A stretch of DNA of 64,000 nt from Arthrobacter sp. ISL-65 (GTDB taxonomy: Bacteria; Actinomycetota; Actinomycetes; Actinomycetales; Micrococcaceae). Below the pieces are notes generated by a model. The model had not been told where the DNA came from. It ran no database searches and saw only the letters and a list, made by a program, of their open reading frames with translations. The stretch lies in the NCBI RefSeq assembly GCF_018613795.1, contig NZ_JAGGPN010000007.1, positions 1-64,000 of the forward strand, read 5' to 3'. Made by a program: the position numbers and the translations under genes. Below are positions 35,883-44,661 of this stretch, piece by piece (the first letter of the stretch is position 1; every line of letters begins with the position of its first letter).

Positions 35883-37223
35883 TCACCGGTTCTTTTGATA
35901 CACGTCCGGGATGCCGTCGTGGTCGGAGTCGATTTCCTCTTCGGCTTCAGAGATCCGGTATTGGCGGTTTCGGGTGCTCAGAACTGCGGCGGCCAGGATC
36001 GCGGCGATGAGCGAGGCAGTGAGGATGCCGACCTTGGCATGGTCGTCGTGCACGCTGCCGTGTCCGAAACTGAGTTCGGCCACCAGCAGCGAAACGGTGA
36101 ATCCGATCCCGGCCAGCACGGAGACTCCGAAGATATCGATCCATCTCAGGGAACTGTCCAGCCGGGCCCTGGTGGCCTTGGTGATGAGCCAGGTCGTTGC
36201 GAGAATCCCGAGCGGTTTACCCAGAACAAGGGCCAGGATGATACCCAGCGCGACGGGATCGGTAAGGGCCGACACCAGGCCGTTCCATCCGCCGACGGCG
36301 ACGCCGGCGGAAAAGAACGCGAAGAGCGGTACGGCGACGCCGGCGGAGATCGGACGGAAGCGGTGTTCGAAAATTTCCGCGAGCCCCGGCCCCGCTTCAG
36401 GGCCCCCGCTGGCCTGGGAACGGATCACGGGGATGGCGAATCCCAGCAGCACGCCGGCGACTGTGGCATGGATGCCGGAGGCATGGACCAGCGCCCAGGT
36501 GACGATGCCCAGCGGCAGAAGGATGGTCCATGCCGCCAGGAGCCTGGTGCCGAAGAACCTGCGGTACCGCTGGGCCAGGAAGGTGTAGAGGGCCAAGGGG
36601 ATCAGGGCCAGAAGCAGCGGCGCGGGCTGGATGTCCTGGGAGTAGAAGATGGCGATGATGCTGATCGCGATCAGGTCATCGACCACGGCCAGGGTCAGCA
36701 GGAAGATCCGCAGGGCACTGGGCAGGTGGGAACCGATGATCGCCAGCACTGCAACGGCGAAGGCAATGTCGGTGGCGGTCGGAATCGCCCAGCCCCGCAG
36801 CATCTCCGGGCTGGACAGGTTGACCAGTGCATAGATCACGGCCGGGACCGCGACCCCGCCCACGGCGGCGGCGATGGGGACAATGGACTTGCTGACCTGC
36901 CGTAGGTCCCCGGCGACGAACTCCCGTTTGAGTTCAAGACCGACGAGGAAGAAGAAGATGGCCAGCAGCCCGTCGGCCGCCCAGGCGCCGAGACTGAGTT
37001 CCAGGTGCCAGGGTTCGTACCCGACGCGGAAGTCCCGGAGCGCGAAGTAACCCGCCGCCAAGGGTGAGTTCGCCCAGACAAGGGCGATGACGGCCGCGGC
37101 GACCAGCAGGGCGCCGCCGACGGTTTCCTTCCGCAGAATCGCGCCGATGCGCAGGACTTCGGCATAGCTGCCACGTCCGAAGACAGTTGCGGCGGGCGGA
37201 GACGTCTGGGGCTTCTTGCTCAT
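35883..37223 (-). CDS. nhaA: Na+/H+ antiporter NhaA
   Basis: 446 residues with 12 membrane helices. Signatures include [18 protein letters not shown], the paired aspartates in [19 protein letters not shown] that bind the ion, [13 protein letters not shown], and the C-terminal [14 protein letters not shown]. It expels sodium in exchange for protons. The tail ends in an acidic [13 protein letters not shown] segment resembling a calcium-binding DxDxDG loop, unusual for NhaA. Confidence 0.92.
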   Translation of the reverse strand: MSKKPQTSPPAATVFGRGSYAEVLRIGAILRKETVGGALLVAAAVIALVWANSPLAAGYFALRDFRVGYEPWHLELSLGAWAADGLLAIFFFLVGLELKREFVAGDLRQVSKSIVPIAAAVGGVAVPAVIYALVNLSSPEMLRGWAIPTATDIAFAVAVLAIIGSHLPSALRIFLLTLAVVDDLIAISIIAIFYSQDIQPAPLLLALIPLALYTFLAQRYRRFFGTRLLAAWTILLPLGIVTWALVHASGIHATVAGVLLGFAIPVIRSQASGGPEAGPGLAEIFEHRFRPISAGVAVPLFAFFSAGVAVGGWNGLVSALTDPVALGIILALVLGKPLGILATTWLITKATRARLDSSLRWIDIFGVSVLAGIGFTVSLLVAELSFGHGSVHDDHAKVGILTASLIAAILAAAVLSTRNRQYRISEAEEEIDSDHDGIPDVYQKNR

Positions 37224-37352
37224 GGCAGGGTCCTGATCCTTGGGTCGACAAATACTTTGCCGACCAGACTTCCCGGCGCACCTTGATCCAGTCTAGGGCA
37301 GGCATGCCGGGACCAGCGACGCCGGAACGAAGCGACGCCGCCGGGGAACCGG

Positions 37353-38978
37353 TCAGGCGGTGAGGTCACGCCGTGAAATGGCGTAGCCGGCCAGGGTGGC
37401 CAGAACGGCCCCGACGAGGGTGAGGGCCGCCGCGCCCGCGGGGTCGAAGGGCTCAACGGGCATGGCCGGGGAGTGCCGGAATGGACTCAGATCCTGCACC
37501 CAGAGCGGAAGACCGAACAGTTCGCCGAATTCGCCCAGGATGAGTCCGGTGACCAGCATCCCCCAGCCCAGGGGGATGCTCAGCCGCGGTGCGGTGGCGA
37601 AAACAAGCGACGTCGCTGTCAGGAAGACCAAGGCAGCCGGGACGTGTGCCAGCGCGGCCGGCACCAATGATCCGGCAGGGACGCTGGTCACGCCCGAGAC
37701 GCCCAGCCCAACGGATGCCGACACACCGGCGGTTCCGGAGATCATGACTGCTGAGGATGCGGCGATGAACAGGTTCGCACCGAGCCATCTTGACCTGGAC
37801 ATGGGCGCGCCGAGAAGGAGTTCGGCCCGACCTTCGGCCTCTTCGGCGCGCAGCCGAAGCACGGCCTGGATGCCCGCGGCCGCGGCAAACAGGCCGGCCA
37901 TACCAAGCAGGGCGGCGGTGAACACGTCGATCAGTTCCGCCCGACCGCCGGGCACGAGCCGGGAGATGAGTTCCTTCAGCGGCGCCACGCCGGAAACGGT
38001 TTCGGCTACCAGGGGGCCGAGCATCCCGGCCACGGCCCCCAAAGCGGCAGCACCAAGGCACCATCCGGTCAGGGTGGAGCGTTGAAGGCGCCAGGCCAGA
38101 CCCACGAGCGATGTGCCGCCGACACCGGCGCGCTCCCTGCCCTCGCGCGGTGGCAGAAGGCTGGCGCCAAGGTCCCGCCGTTGCCGGATCAGCACGGCAA
38201 CCGCCGCCACGACGAAAGCTGCCGCGAAAAGTGCCAGAAGCGGGAGCAGATCGGGCTCGGTGAACGGCCGTGAACGCTGGCCCCAGCCGATGGGTGACAG
38301 GATCGCGGGCCAAGCGCTGGTGACGTGCAGCAGATCCGCCTCCGGAGTGCCCAGCGCATCCCCTATGCCCCGGACCAGATATGCGGCACCAACCAGCCCC
38401 GACGCGGCAGCGTTCGCACTCCTGCCGGAGGGCATGGCCTGCGCAACCGCTGCGGCTGCGGCCACAAAGAACACGCCGACGGCGCCGACCGCGGCACCGG
38501 CGCCCAGCGCGCCGGGAACTGGCAACCCGGCTGCGATGAAGCCGATGGCGACGAACAGGGCCAGGGCCAGGTTCGCGCCCCCACCCAGCAGAAGGGTCCC
38601 TGCCAGGGATGCTGCCCGCGGGAGCGGGATGGTGCCGTCAAGGAGGTCGGAGCGTCCGAGCTCCTCGTCCGTGCGTGTATGGCGCACCACCAGGAAGGTG
38701 CTCATCAGCCCCGCCAGCACAGCCGTGAACGCGTAGCACTGGAAGAACACGACCGCACCGCTCCCGATGCCGTCGGGCAGGCCGCGGAGGAAAAGGAACG
38801 CCGGGTTCGACGCTGCCAGGGTGATGATCGCGGTCCGCGCAGCCTCGTCTCCGAATTGCGCGGCGACTGCGCTGGAAGTCGCAAAGCCAAGCAGCGCTAT
38901 CCCCAATATCCAGACAGGCAGCAGCACCCGGTCCCGCCTTGCCTGAAACAGTGCAAGGCGCAGCACGCCGCGCATCAT
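37353..38978 (-). CDS. ABC exporter permease (large, 541 aa)
   Basis: About 12 hydrophobic segments in two ABC-2-like halves, as in the actinobacterial exporters often labelled polyketide antibiotic exporters. N-terminus LRLALFQARRDRVLLPVWIL, C-terminus TLAGYAISRRDLTA. Its ATG overlaps the ATPase stop by four bases. Substrate unknown; such pairs can give drug or antibiotic resistance. Confidence 0.85.
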   Translation of the reverse strand: MMRGVLRLALFQARRDRVLLPVWILGIALLGFATSSAVAAQFGDEAARTAIITLAASNPAFLFLRGLPDGIGSGAVVFFQCYAFTAVLAGLMSTFLVVRHTRTDEELGRSDLLDGTIPLPRAASLAGTLLLGGGANLALALFVAIGFIAAGLPVPGALGAGAAVGAVGVFFVAAAAAVAQAMPSGRSANAAASGLVGAAYLVRGIGDALGTPEADLLHVTSAWPAILSPIGWGQRSRPFTEPDLLPLLALFAAAFVVAAVAVLIRQRRDLGASLLPPREGRERAGVGGTSLVGLAWRLQRSTLTGWCLGAAALGAVAGMLGPLVAETVSGVAPLKELISRLVPGGRAELIDVFTAALLGMAGLFAAAAGIQAVLRLRAEEAEGRAELLLGAPMSRSRWLGANLFIAASSAVMISGTAGVSASVGLGVSGVTSVPAGSLVPAALAHVPAALVFLTATSLVFATAPRLSIPLGWGMLVTGLILGEFGELFGLPLWVQDLSPFRHSPAMPVEPFDPAGAAALTLVGAVLATLAGYAISRRDLTA

Positions 38979-39886
38979 TGCGCCTGGCCCCTGCGGTCGC
39001 TGTAGTGGCGCAGGAACAACGCCTCAAGGGAAGGCGGGGCAACCGTTAGGCCGCTGAGTCCTGGCTCCGCGATGCCGGCCAGGACAGCCCCCAGATCCCC
39101 GGCCTCCGCGTCGAACTCGGCCGCGGGACCATCCAAGCGCAGGCCGTGCGCGCCCGGCAGCTCCGCCAGCCTCGCCGGCTCGGCCAGTCCCGTGATCCGG
39201 AAGTGCGTGCGTTTCAGGTGCCGGAGTTCAGCCATGGTTCCCGTTTCCACCGCCGCTCCGGAACGGATGATCGTGACGCGGTCACACAGCTGTTCGACTT
39301 CACTGAGGATATGGCTGGAGAGCAGCACCGTTGCCCCATCCCGGCTGACACGATGGATCTGGCGGCGGAAAACAGCATCCATCACCGGATCCAGCCCGGC
39401 GCTGGGCTCATCCAGCAGATACAGGCGGGCCGGTCGTGCGAACGCGGCAATCAGGGCCACCTTCTGCCGATTGCCTTTGGAGTAGGTCCTGGCCTTCCGC
39501 CGCGGTTCCAACTCAAATTCCTCAATGAGGTCCCGGCGCAGACCTTCGTCCGCGCCGCCCCGCAGCCCGGCGAGCAGGTCTATGGCCTCCCCGCCAGAGA
39601 GGTTCGGCCACAGGCTCACATCACCGGGGACATAGGCAAGATCCCGGTGAGTCCTTACCGGATCAATCCAGGGGTCCAGACCGAACACACGGGCGTTACC
39701 GGCCGTGGGCTGGATAAGCCCCAGTAGGACCCTGAGCGTCGTAGACTTACCCGACCCGTTAGGGCCAAGAAACCCGTGGACCTCGCCGTCCGCGACCCTC
39801 AATTCCAGGCCGTCCAGGGCCCGTGTCCTGCCGAAATCCTTTACGAGTCCGGTCGTCTCAATTACCGGTTGTAGTGCTGCGTCCAT
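38975..39886 (-). CDS. ABC transporter ATP-binding protein
   Basis: 303 residues: Walker A GPNGSGKSTT (about 38-47), signature YSKGNRQKV, Walker B LYLLDEPSAGLD, H-loop LLSSHIL. It has the DrrA-type C-terminal extension. First gene of a two-gene exporter operon with the overlapping permease. Confidence 0.87.
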   Translation of the reverse strand: MDAALQPVIETTGLVKDFGRTRALDGLELRVADGEVHGFLGPNGSGKSTTLRVLLGLIQPTAGNARVFGLDPWIDPVRTHRDLAYVPGDVSLWPNLSGGEAIDLLAGLRGGADEGLRRDLIEEFELEPRRKARTYSKGNRQKVALIAAFARPARLYLLDEPSAGLDPVMDAVFRRQIHRVSRDGATVLLSSHILSEVEQLCDRVTIIRSGAAVETGTMAELRHLKRTHFRITGLAEPARLAELPGAHGLRLDGPAAEFDAEAGDLGAVLAGIAEPGLSGLTVAPPSLEALFLRHYSDRRGQAQ

Positions 39887-40065
39887 CAGCGGTCCGCTCC
39901 TCAGCCGTCACACGAACGCCCGAGGCGGATGCCGGGGCGCTCCGCGGGCTCCACCCACGGGCCGACCAGGCTTCCCGGCTCTCCGATCCACAGCATACAA
40001 GCACCCGCACCCGCGAGGAAGGACAATTTCTCTGGTGGCCAGCATGCGCACCCAGAGCGCATCAT

Positions 40066-40190
40066 GCGACGGGACCTGCGCGAGGGTTTGGGTTTAAGCG
40101 GCAGGAGCTGAGGGAGGGTTTGGGTTTAGGCGACGGATGTGAGGAAGCGTTTGTGTATAAGCGACGGGAGCTGAGGGAGCGTCTCATTCC
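40066..40190 (+). repeat. 32-bp-period repeat, four units
   Basis: Units begin at 40066, 40098, 40130 and 40161. Consensus GCGACGGGAGCTGAGGGAGC followed by a T/G-rich GTTTGGGTTTAA-like part. The longest array in the window, filling most of the 305-base gap between the ABC ATPase and PucR genes and ending at the pucR-type stop codon. Confidence 0.8.
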
Positions 40191-40191
40191 G

Positions 40192-41733
40192 CTAGGGGAG
40201 CGGGGCTAGGCGGGTGGCCAGGTGCAGGCCCACGAGGCGGCCCGTTCCCCGCGGGTCGCCGCCGCAGAGGTCGAAGATGCGCTGGAGGCGGTGGTACATC
40301 GACTGCCGTTCCAGATGCAGCTCGCGTGCCGCCTGCGCCGTGTTGCAGCCGGAGTCGAGCCACACAGTCAGGGTCTGCAGCAGCTGCGAGTTCCGCTGAT
40401 CGTCGTGCTCGAGAATCGGCCCCAGCGTGCGGCGGACAAAGTCGCGGCGGGCACCGGCGTCGAGGCTCTCGGCTGCCAGGCGCTCAGCACCAAACGCGTC
40501 TGCATCCCTAACCTGCCGGGGACCACCGGCAGAACGGCGAGTCCGCGGGGCCAGGTCCAGCGTCCGGCGCGCCTCCGCCATGGACCAGGCCGCCTCGCCG
40601 ATGCCCTGCCCCAGCGGTCCGACGGCGATCGCAGAACCTTCCGGCACATCGAGGCTGCCCAGCGCATCGATCAGCAACGACCGCGCCGCACGGGTCCCCT
40701 CGCGGGGAAGACCGGCCAGCGCGACGAGCTCCAGCTTGTCGGCATAGCTCGCGGCATGCGGGACGGCCGCCGTGAGGATCTGGTCCAGCGCCGGGCGGAG
40801 CCTGCCCGATGCGGCAGAACGGATCATGACGGCCGCCACCGGGCCATCGACGGCGAACCCCGCCGCCGCCCCCAGCTGCTCCAGCCGCCACGGCTGGGCA
40901 CCGGAATGCACTGCGCGCATCAGTTCCGCGCCCGCCAGTTCCTTCAGGCCCGGCGGCATCCGCTGCAGCAGAGCCAGGCCAAGAATGTCGACCGACCGTT
41001 CGCCCGCCACCCGGACAAACGTCGGGTCGATACCTTCGGGCAGCTCCAGCTCCAGCCGCGCTGCCAGCACACCGCGGACCGGAACGTCGACCGCCGTCGT
41101 ACTTACTGTCCCAGAAGCACCGGTTCCCAGTGCGCCCGCGGTACCGCCGCCGTCGGCCGCCCCGGCACTGCCAGTGGCGCCCGCACTGCCGAGCGTCAGG
41201 CCCGCGGGTGACACCAGCCGCACGCTCGTCCCCGTCTTTCCGGCGAGCACAGCGAGCACCTCGTCCAGGCCGCCGCCGTGGGCGAGTTCGGCGGCCATGG
41301 CGTGGCTGATTTCGTCGCCGCGCTGCAGCAGCTCCACGGACTGGCTGACCAGGATCGAGTTGATCTCCTGCATGATGCCGACGAAGGGCGCCACCTTGCG
41401 GAGCTCGAACAGCGGCAGGCGGTTGGACTCGGCAGCAACCAGCATCGACTCGGGGATGTCCGGCAGGTCCGCGCCGGTCTCGATGGCAAGGGCGGCGACG
41501 CCGCGCGCCGCCAGCTCACGGATATAGTCCACCCGCCGTTCATCGGTGGCCGTGGCCAGGGCCTGCCCCCCGCTGAGGAGGAGCTCGCCGCCGCGGAGCA
41601 GGGGGGCGATGTCCAGGACCTCGCTCGAGTGCACCCACCGCACCTGCCTGCCCTGGACAGCGGACGCTGCGGCGCGGAGCAGCGGGTCCGCCGCTTGCAC
41701 GGTCCGGTGCTTCAGTACTTCTTCGAGGAACAT
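40192..41733 (-). CDS. PucR family transcriptional regulator
   Basis: 513 residues. The N-terminal purine-catabolism regulator domain (about 5-125) is followed by a low-complexity Gly/Ala linker (about 175-215), a GGDEF-like central part, and the C-terminal PucR HTH (TVWLDSGCNTAQAARELHLE then QSMYHRLQRI). It is divergent from the NCS1 permease/hydrolase genes and most likely activates them in response to a purine, pyrimidine or hydantoin-like substrate. Confidence 0.87.
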   Translation of the reverse strand: MFLEEVLKHRTVQAADPLLRAAASAVQGRQVRWVHSSEVLDIAPLLRGGELLLSGGQALATATDERRVDYIRELAARGVAALAIETGADLPDIPESMLVAAESNRLPLFELRKVAPFVGIMQEINSILVSQSVELLQRGDEISHAMAAELAHGGGLDEVLAVLAGKTGTSVRLVSPAGLTLGSAGATGSAGAADGGGTAGALGTGASGTVSTTAVDVPVRGVLAARLELELPEGIDPTFVRVAGERSVDILGLALLQRMPPGLKELAGAELMRAVHSGAQPWRLEQLGAAAGFAVDGPVAAVMIRSAASGRLRPALDQILTAAVPHAASYADKLELVALAGLPREGTRAARSLLIDALGSLDVPEGSAIAVGPLGQGIGEAAWSMAEARRTLDLAPRTRRSAGGPRQVRDADAFGAERLAAESLDAGARRDFVRRTLGPILEHDDQRNSQLLQTLTVWLDSGCNTAQAARELHLERQSMYHRLQRIFDLCGGDPRGTGRLVGLHLATRLAPLP

Positions 41734-41821
41734 GACACTCCGTCATAAGGAAGGGGATTCTCTTAGACGGATCGTACCTTGTTGCTGTGATGTGGCGCAC
41801 ATAGGCTTAATCCATCCCTTC

Positions 41822-41860
41822 TTCACGGAGGCTCTTCTTCCTTACACGGAGGCTTTTCCG
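41822..41860 (+). promoter_or_regulatory. Duplicated ribosome-binding leader before the NCS1 gene
   Basis: TTCACGGAGGCTCTT and TTACACGGAGGCTTTT are near copies 22 bases apart, each with a GGAGG site. The second sits ten bases before the ATG. The first faces no start codon. Confidence 0.5.
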
Positions 41861-43390
41861 ATGCACAACTCCTCAACACCGCAGTCCGGGCCCGCAATGG
41901 AGCAGGCCGAGGACGTCGAAGCCTGGCTCCAGCCCATTCCCGAATCCGCGCGCACCCGCAAAGTGTCCGGCCAGTTCTGGATCTGGGCCGGCGCAAACCT
42001 CGCCCCGATCAACTGGGTCCTCGGCGCCCTGGGCATCAACCTGGGCCTTGGGTTCGCCGACACCGTCACAGTCCTGGTCCTGGGCAACCTCATCGGCATG
42101 CTGCTCTTCGGCTGCTTCGTCCTACTCGGCCAAAAGACCGGAGCCACCGGCATGGTCCTGGCCCGGGCCGCGTTCGGCCGCCGCGGCAACTACCTGCCGG
42201 CCGCCATCCAGGCGCTGCTGGTGGTGGGCTGGTGCGCCGTCAACACCTGGATCATCCTCGATCTGGTCATGGCACTCTTCGGCACGCTGGGCTGGGTGGA
42301 TCCCGCGGCCCACAACTACGCCTGGAAGATTGGCGTGGCCACGTTCATCATGGCCGCCCAGGTCGCCATCGCGTGGTTCGGCTACAAGGCGATCGCCGCC
42401 TTCGAAAAATGGACCGTGCCGCCCACCATCATCATCCTGGTGGTCATGTCCGCCGTCGCCTGGTTCGGACTCAAGATCAACTGGACCTACGCAGGTCCCG
42501 CCGGCAACATCCTCGAAGGCTCCGAACGTATCGCTGCCATGAGCGCCGTGATGACCGCCATCGGCATCGGCTGGGGCATCACCTGGTTCACCTACGCCGC
42601 CGACTACTCCCGCTTCGTCAGCACCACCGTGCCCAAGAAAAAGGTCTACCTGGCCTCCGTCCTGGGCCAGTTCATCCCCGTCGTCTGGCTCGGCGTCCTC
42701 GGCGCCAGCCTCGCCACCAACAGCGGCGAAGTGGACCCCGGCAAGCTCATCGTGCAGAACTTCGGCGCCATGGCCTTGCCCGTCCTCCTGATGGTGCTGC
42801 ACGGGCCCATCGCCACCAACATACTGAACATCTACACGTTCTCGGTGGCCACGCAGGCGCTCGACATCACCATCAGCCGCCGCAAGCTCAACCTGCTCGT
42901 CGGCGTCTTCTCGCTCATCGCCGTCGTCTACTTCATCTTCCAAGAGGACTTCGCCGCCGTGCTGGACGCCTGGCTGATCGGCCTGGTGGCCTGGGTGGCA
43001 GCTTGGGGCGGCGTGATGCTGGTGCACTACTTCTGGCTAGAGAAGCGCTGGCCCGGCAACGTGGAACGGCTGTTCGACGGCGTCGGCACCCGCCGCCTGC
43101 CCGTGGTCAACTGGGCCGGCGTGACCGCGCTGCTCGCCGGCATCGTGGCCACCTGGCTGTTCATGTACGGACTGGTTCCGGTGATGCAGGGCCCCATCGC
43201 GGTGGCCCTCGGCGGCTGGGACCTCTCCTGGCTGGCCGGCGGCCTCACCAGCGCCGCGGTCTACGCGGTCCTCGGCCCCCGGCTGCACCGGCCGTACGTG
43301 ACGGTGACGTCCGACGGCGGCACCGCCTCCGCGGCAGGCGCACCTGCCGCTGCGCAGGCACCCCAGCCGGTGCCCGCCGTCGAACTCTAA
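41861..43390 (+). CDS. NCS1 family purine/cytosine permease
   Basis: 509 residues and about 12 membrane helices. Family features are SGQFWIWAGANLAPINWVLG at helix 1, GQKTGATGMVLARAAFGRRG and FTYAADYSRFVSTTVPKK. Members import cytosine, purines, allantoin or hydantoins by Na+ or H+ symport. GGAGG precedes ATG 41861. With the downstream hydrolase and divergent PucR gene it forms a nucleobase-related uptake and degradation locus. The C-terminal 40 residues are Ala/Pro-rich. Confidence 0.88.
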   Translation: MHNSSTPQSGPAMEQAEDVEAWLQPIPESARTRKVSGQFWIWAGANLAPINWVLGALGINLGLGFADTVTVLVLGNLIGMLLFGCFVLLGQKTGATGMVLARAAFGRRGNYLPAAIQALLVVGWCAVNTWIILDLVMALFGTLGWVDPAAHNYAWKIGVATFIMAAQVAIAWFGYKAIAAFEKWTVPPTIIILVVMSAVAWFGLKINWTYAGPAGNILEGSERIAAMSAVMTAIGIGWGITWFTYAADYSRFVSTTVPKKKVYLASVLGQFIPVVWLGVLGASLATNSGEVDPGKLIVQNFGAMALPVLLMVLHGPIATNILNIYTFSVATQALDITISRRKLNLLVGVFSLIAVVYFIFQEDFAAVLDAWLIGLVAWVAAWGGVMLVHYFWLEKRWPGNVERLFDGVGTRRLPVVNWAGVTALLAGIVATWLFMYGLVPVMQGPIAVALGGWDLSWLAGGLTSAAVYAVLGPRLHRPYVTVTSDGGTASAAGAPAAAQAPQPVPAVEL

Positions 43391-43437
43391 GCGTTTTGTA
43401 CCTCTCCACTTCGCCCTCTGACGAAAGGAACTCCGGC

Positions 43438-44403
43438 ATGAGCACTAGCGCCTTCGCGGATTCCCAGCACCCCATCACTTGGCCCGCCGGCTACAAGGCC
43501 GCCGCATCCTTCACCTTCGATGTCGACGCCGAATCCTGCGTCATCGCGCACGACCCCACCAGCACCCGGCGCATGTCGCTCATGAGCCACCAGTCGTACG
43601 GGCCCAAGGTGGCGGTGCCGCGGCTCCTGCAGATCCTCGCGCGGCAGGAGGTCCGCGGAACGTTCTTTATCCCCGGGTTCACCGCGGAAAGCTACCCCGA
43701 CGTGGTGCGGCAGATCGTCGACGGCGGCCACGAGGTTGCCCATCACGGCTACCTGCACGAGCCGATGCAGGGGATCGACGCCGCCACCGAGGCGGGCTAC
43801 ATGGACCGCGGACTGGAGGCGCTGGAGAAGGTCGCCGGGATCCGTCCGGTGGGGTACCGGGCACCGTGGTGGGAACTGAACTGGCACTCGCCGGCGCTCC
43901 TTGCGGACCGCGGCTTCCTCTACGACTCGAGCCTGCTCGACGGCGACGCACCGTACCGGATGTCGGTCGCCTCGGGTTCTCCCTCCGGCGCCGGCGACAC
44001 CCGCGACATCGTGGAGATCCCCGTGGACTGGACCCTCGACGACTGGGAGCAGTACGCGTTCTATCCGGGCGTGACAGGCAGCGGCGTGATCGAAAGCCCC
44101 GCGAAGGTGCTGGAGATGTGGACGCTTGAGACGGAGGCGCACCACTCGCAGGGAAGCTGCTTCGTGCTCACCAACCACCCGTTCATCTCGGGCCGGCCGT
44201 CGAAGGCGGTGGCCCTGGAGCGGTTGATCGAACGGGTCAAGGCCATGGACGGCATGTGGGTGACCACGCTGGAGCGGATCGCGGAGCACACGAAGGCGAC
44301 GGTCAGCGAGGTCCACACCCACGCCAGGATCGACGTGCCCACGTACCCCGGCTCCGGCGCCCGTTTCAAGCCGGGGCAGGTGCAGGTGCCCGCGCTCAGC
44401 TAG
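43438..44403 (+). CDS. Polysaccharide deacetylase family hydrolase (PuuE-like)
   Basis: A 321-residue NodB-fold enzyme: metal Asp in FTFDVDAES, HEVAHHGYLHEPM with the two metal His, and YRAPWWELNWHSP. There is no signal peptide, so it acts in the cytoplasm. Relatives of this type hydrolyse allantoin or other small cyclic amides rather than polysaccharides. It follows an NCS1 permease by 47 bases, which supports a nucleobase-derived or hydantoin-like substrate. Confidence 0.82.
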   Translation: MSTSAFADSQHPITWPAGYKAAASFTFDVDAESCVIAHDPTSTRRMSLMSHQSYGPKVAVPRLLQILARQEVRGTFFIPGFTAESYPDVVRQIVDGGHEVAHHGYLHEPMQGIDAATEAGYMDRGLEALEKVAGIRPVGYRAPWWELNWHSPALLADRGFLYDSSLLDGDAPYRMSVASGSPSGAGDTRDIVEIPVDWTLDDWEQYAFYPGVTGSGVIESPAKVLEMWTLETEAHHSQGSCFVLTNHPFISGRPSKAVALERLIERVKAMDGMWVTTLERIAEHTKATVSEVHTHARIDVPTYPGSGARFKPGQVQVPALS

Positions 44404-44413
44404 CCCGGCTTAG

Positions 44414-44505
44414 GCAAGCGCGAACGGACACTTGAGGCCCTTCACGCAAGCGCGAACGGACACTTGAGGCCCTTCAGGCAAGGGCGCCAAGTGTCCGTTC
44501 GCGCT
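44414..44505. repeat. Two direct 31-bp repeats plus inverted copy, terminator-like
   Basis: A 31-bp unit starting GCAAGCGCGAACGGACACTT occurs at 44414-44444 and 44446-44476. An inverted copy of its core (44488-44505) pairs perfectly over 18 bp with 44449-44466. Both direct copies could compete for the same partner strand. It lies between convergent genes. Confidence 0.8.
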
Positions 44506-44661
44506 GTGTGCGGTTCCTGGTCGCGCGTCGTATTGCCAGGAATGGCCGCTTCGATGCCCCTTCATGCGGCCCTTTTTGGCGAATCGGCGAACCTGAGCCG
44601 GGGACGAGTCCCTCACCATGCCGCCCGGCAGAGACCAACTCCGCCCATTTACCGACGGCCT

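Noticed and set aside
40066..40190. Possible CRISPR array (regular 32-base spacing)
   Set aside because: The whole 32-base unit repeats with drift and there are no unique spacers or cas genes.
42232..43437. Extended plus-strand frame upstream of the deacetylase-fold gene
   Set aside because: Out-of-frame reading of the NCS1 permease (Arg/His-rich); the real start is ATG 43438.
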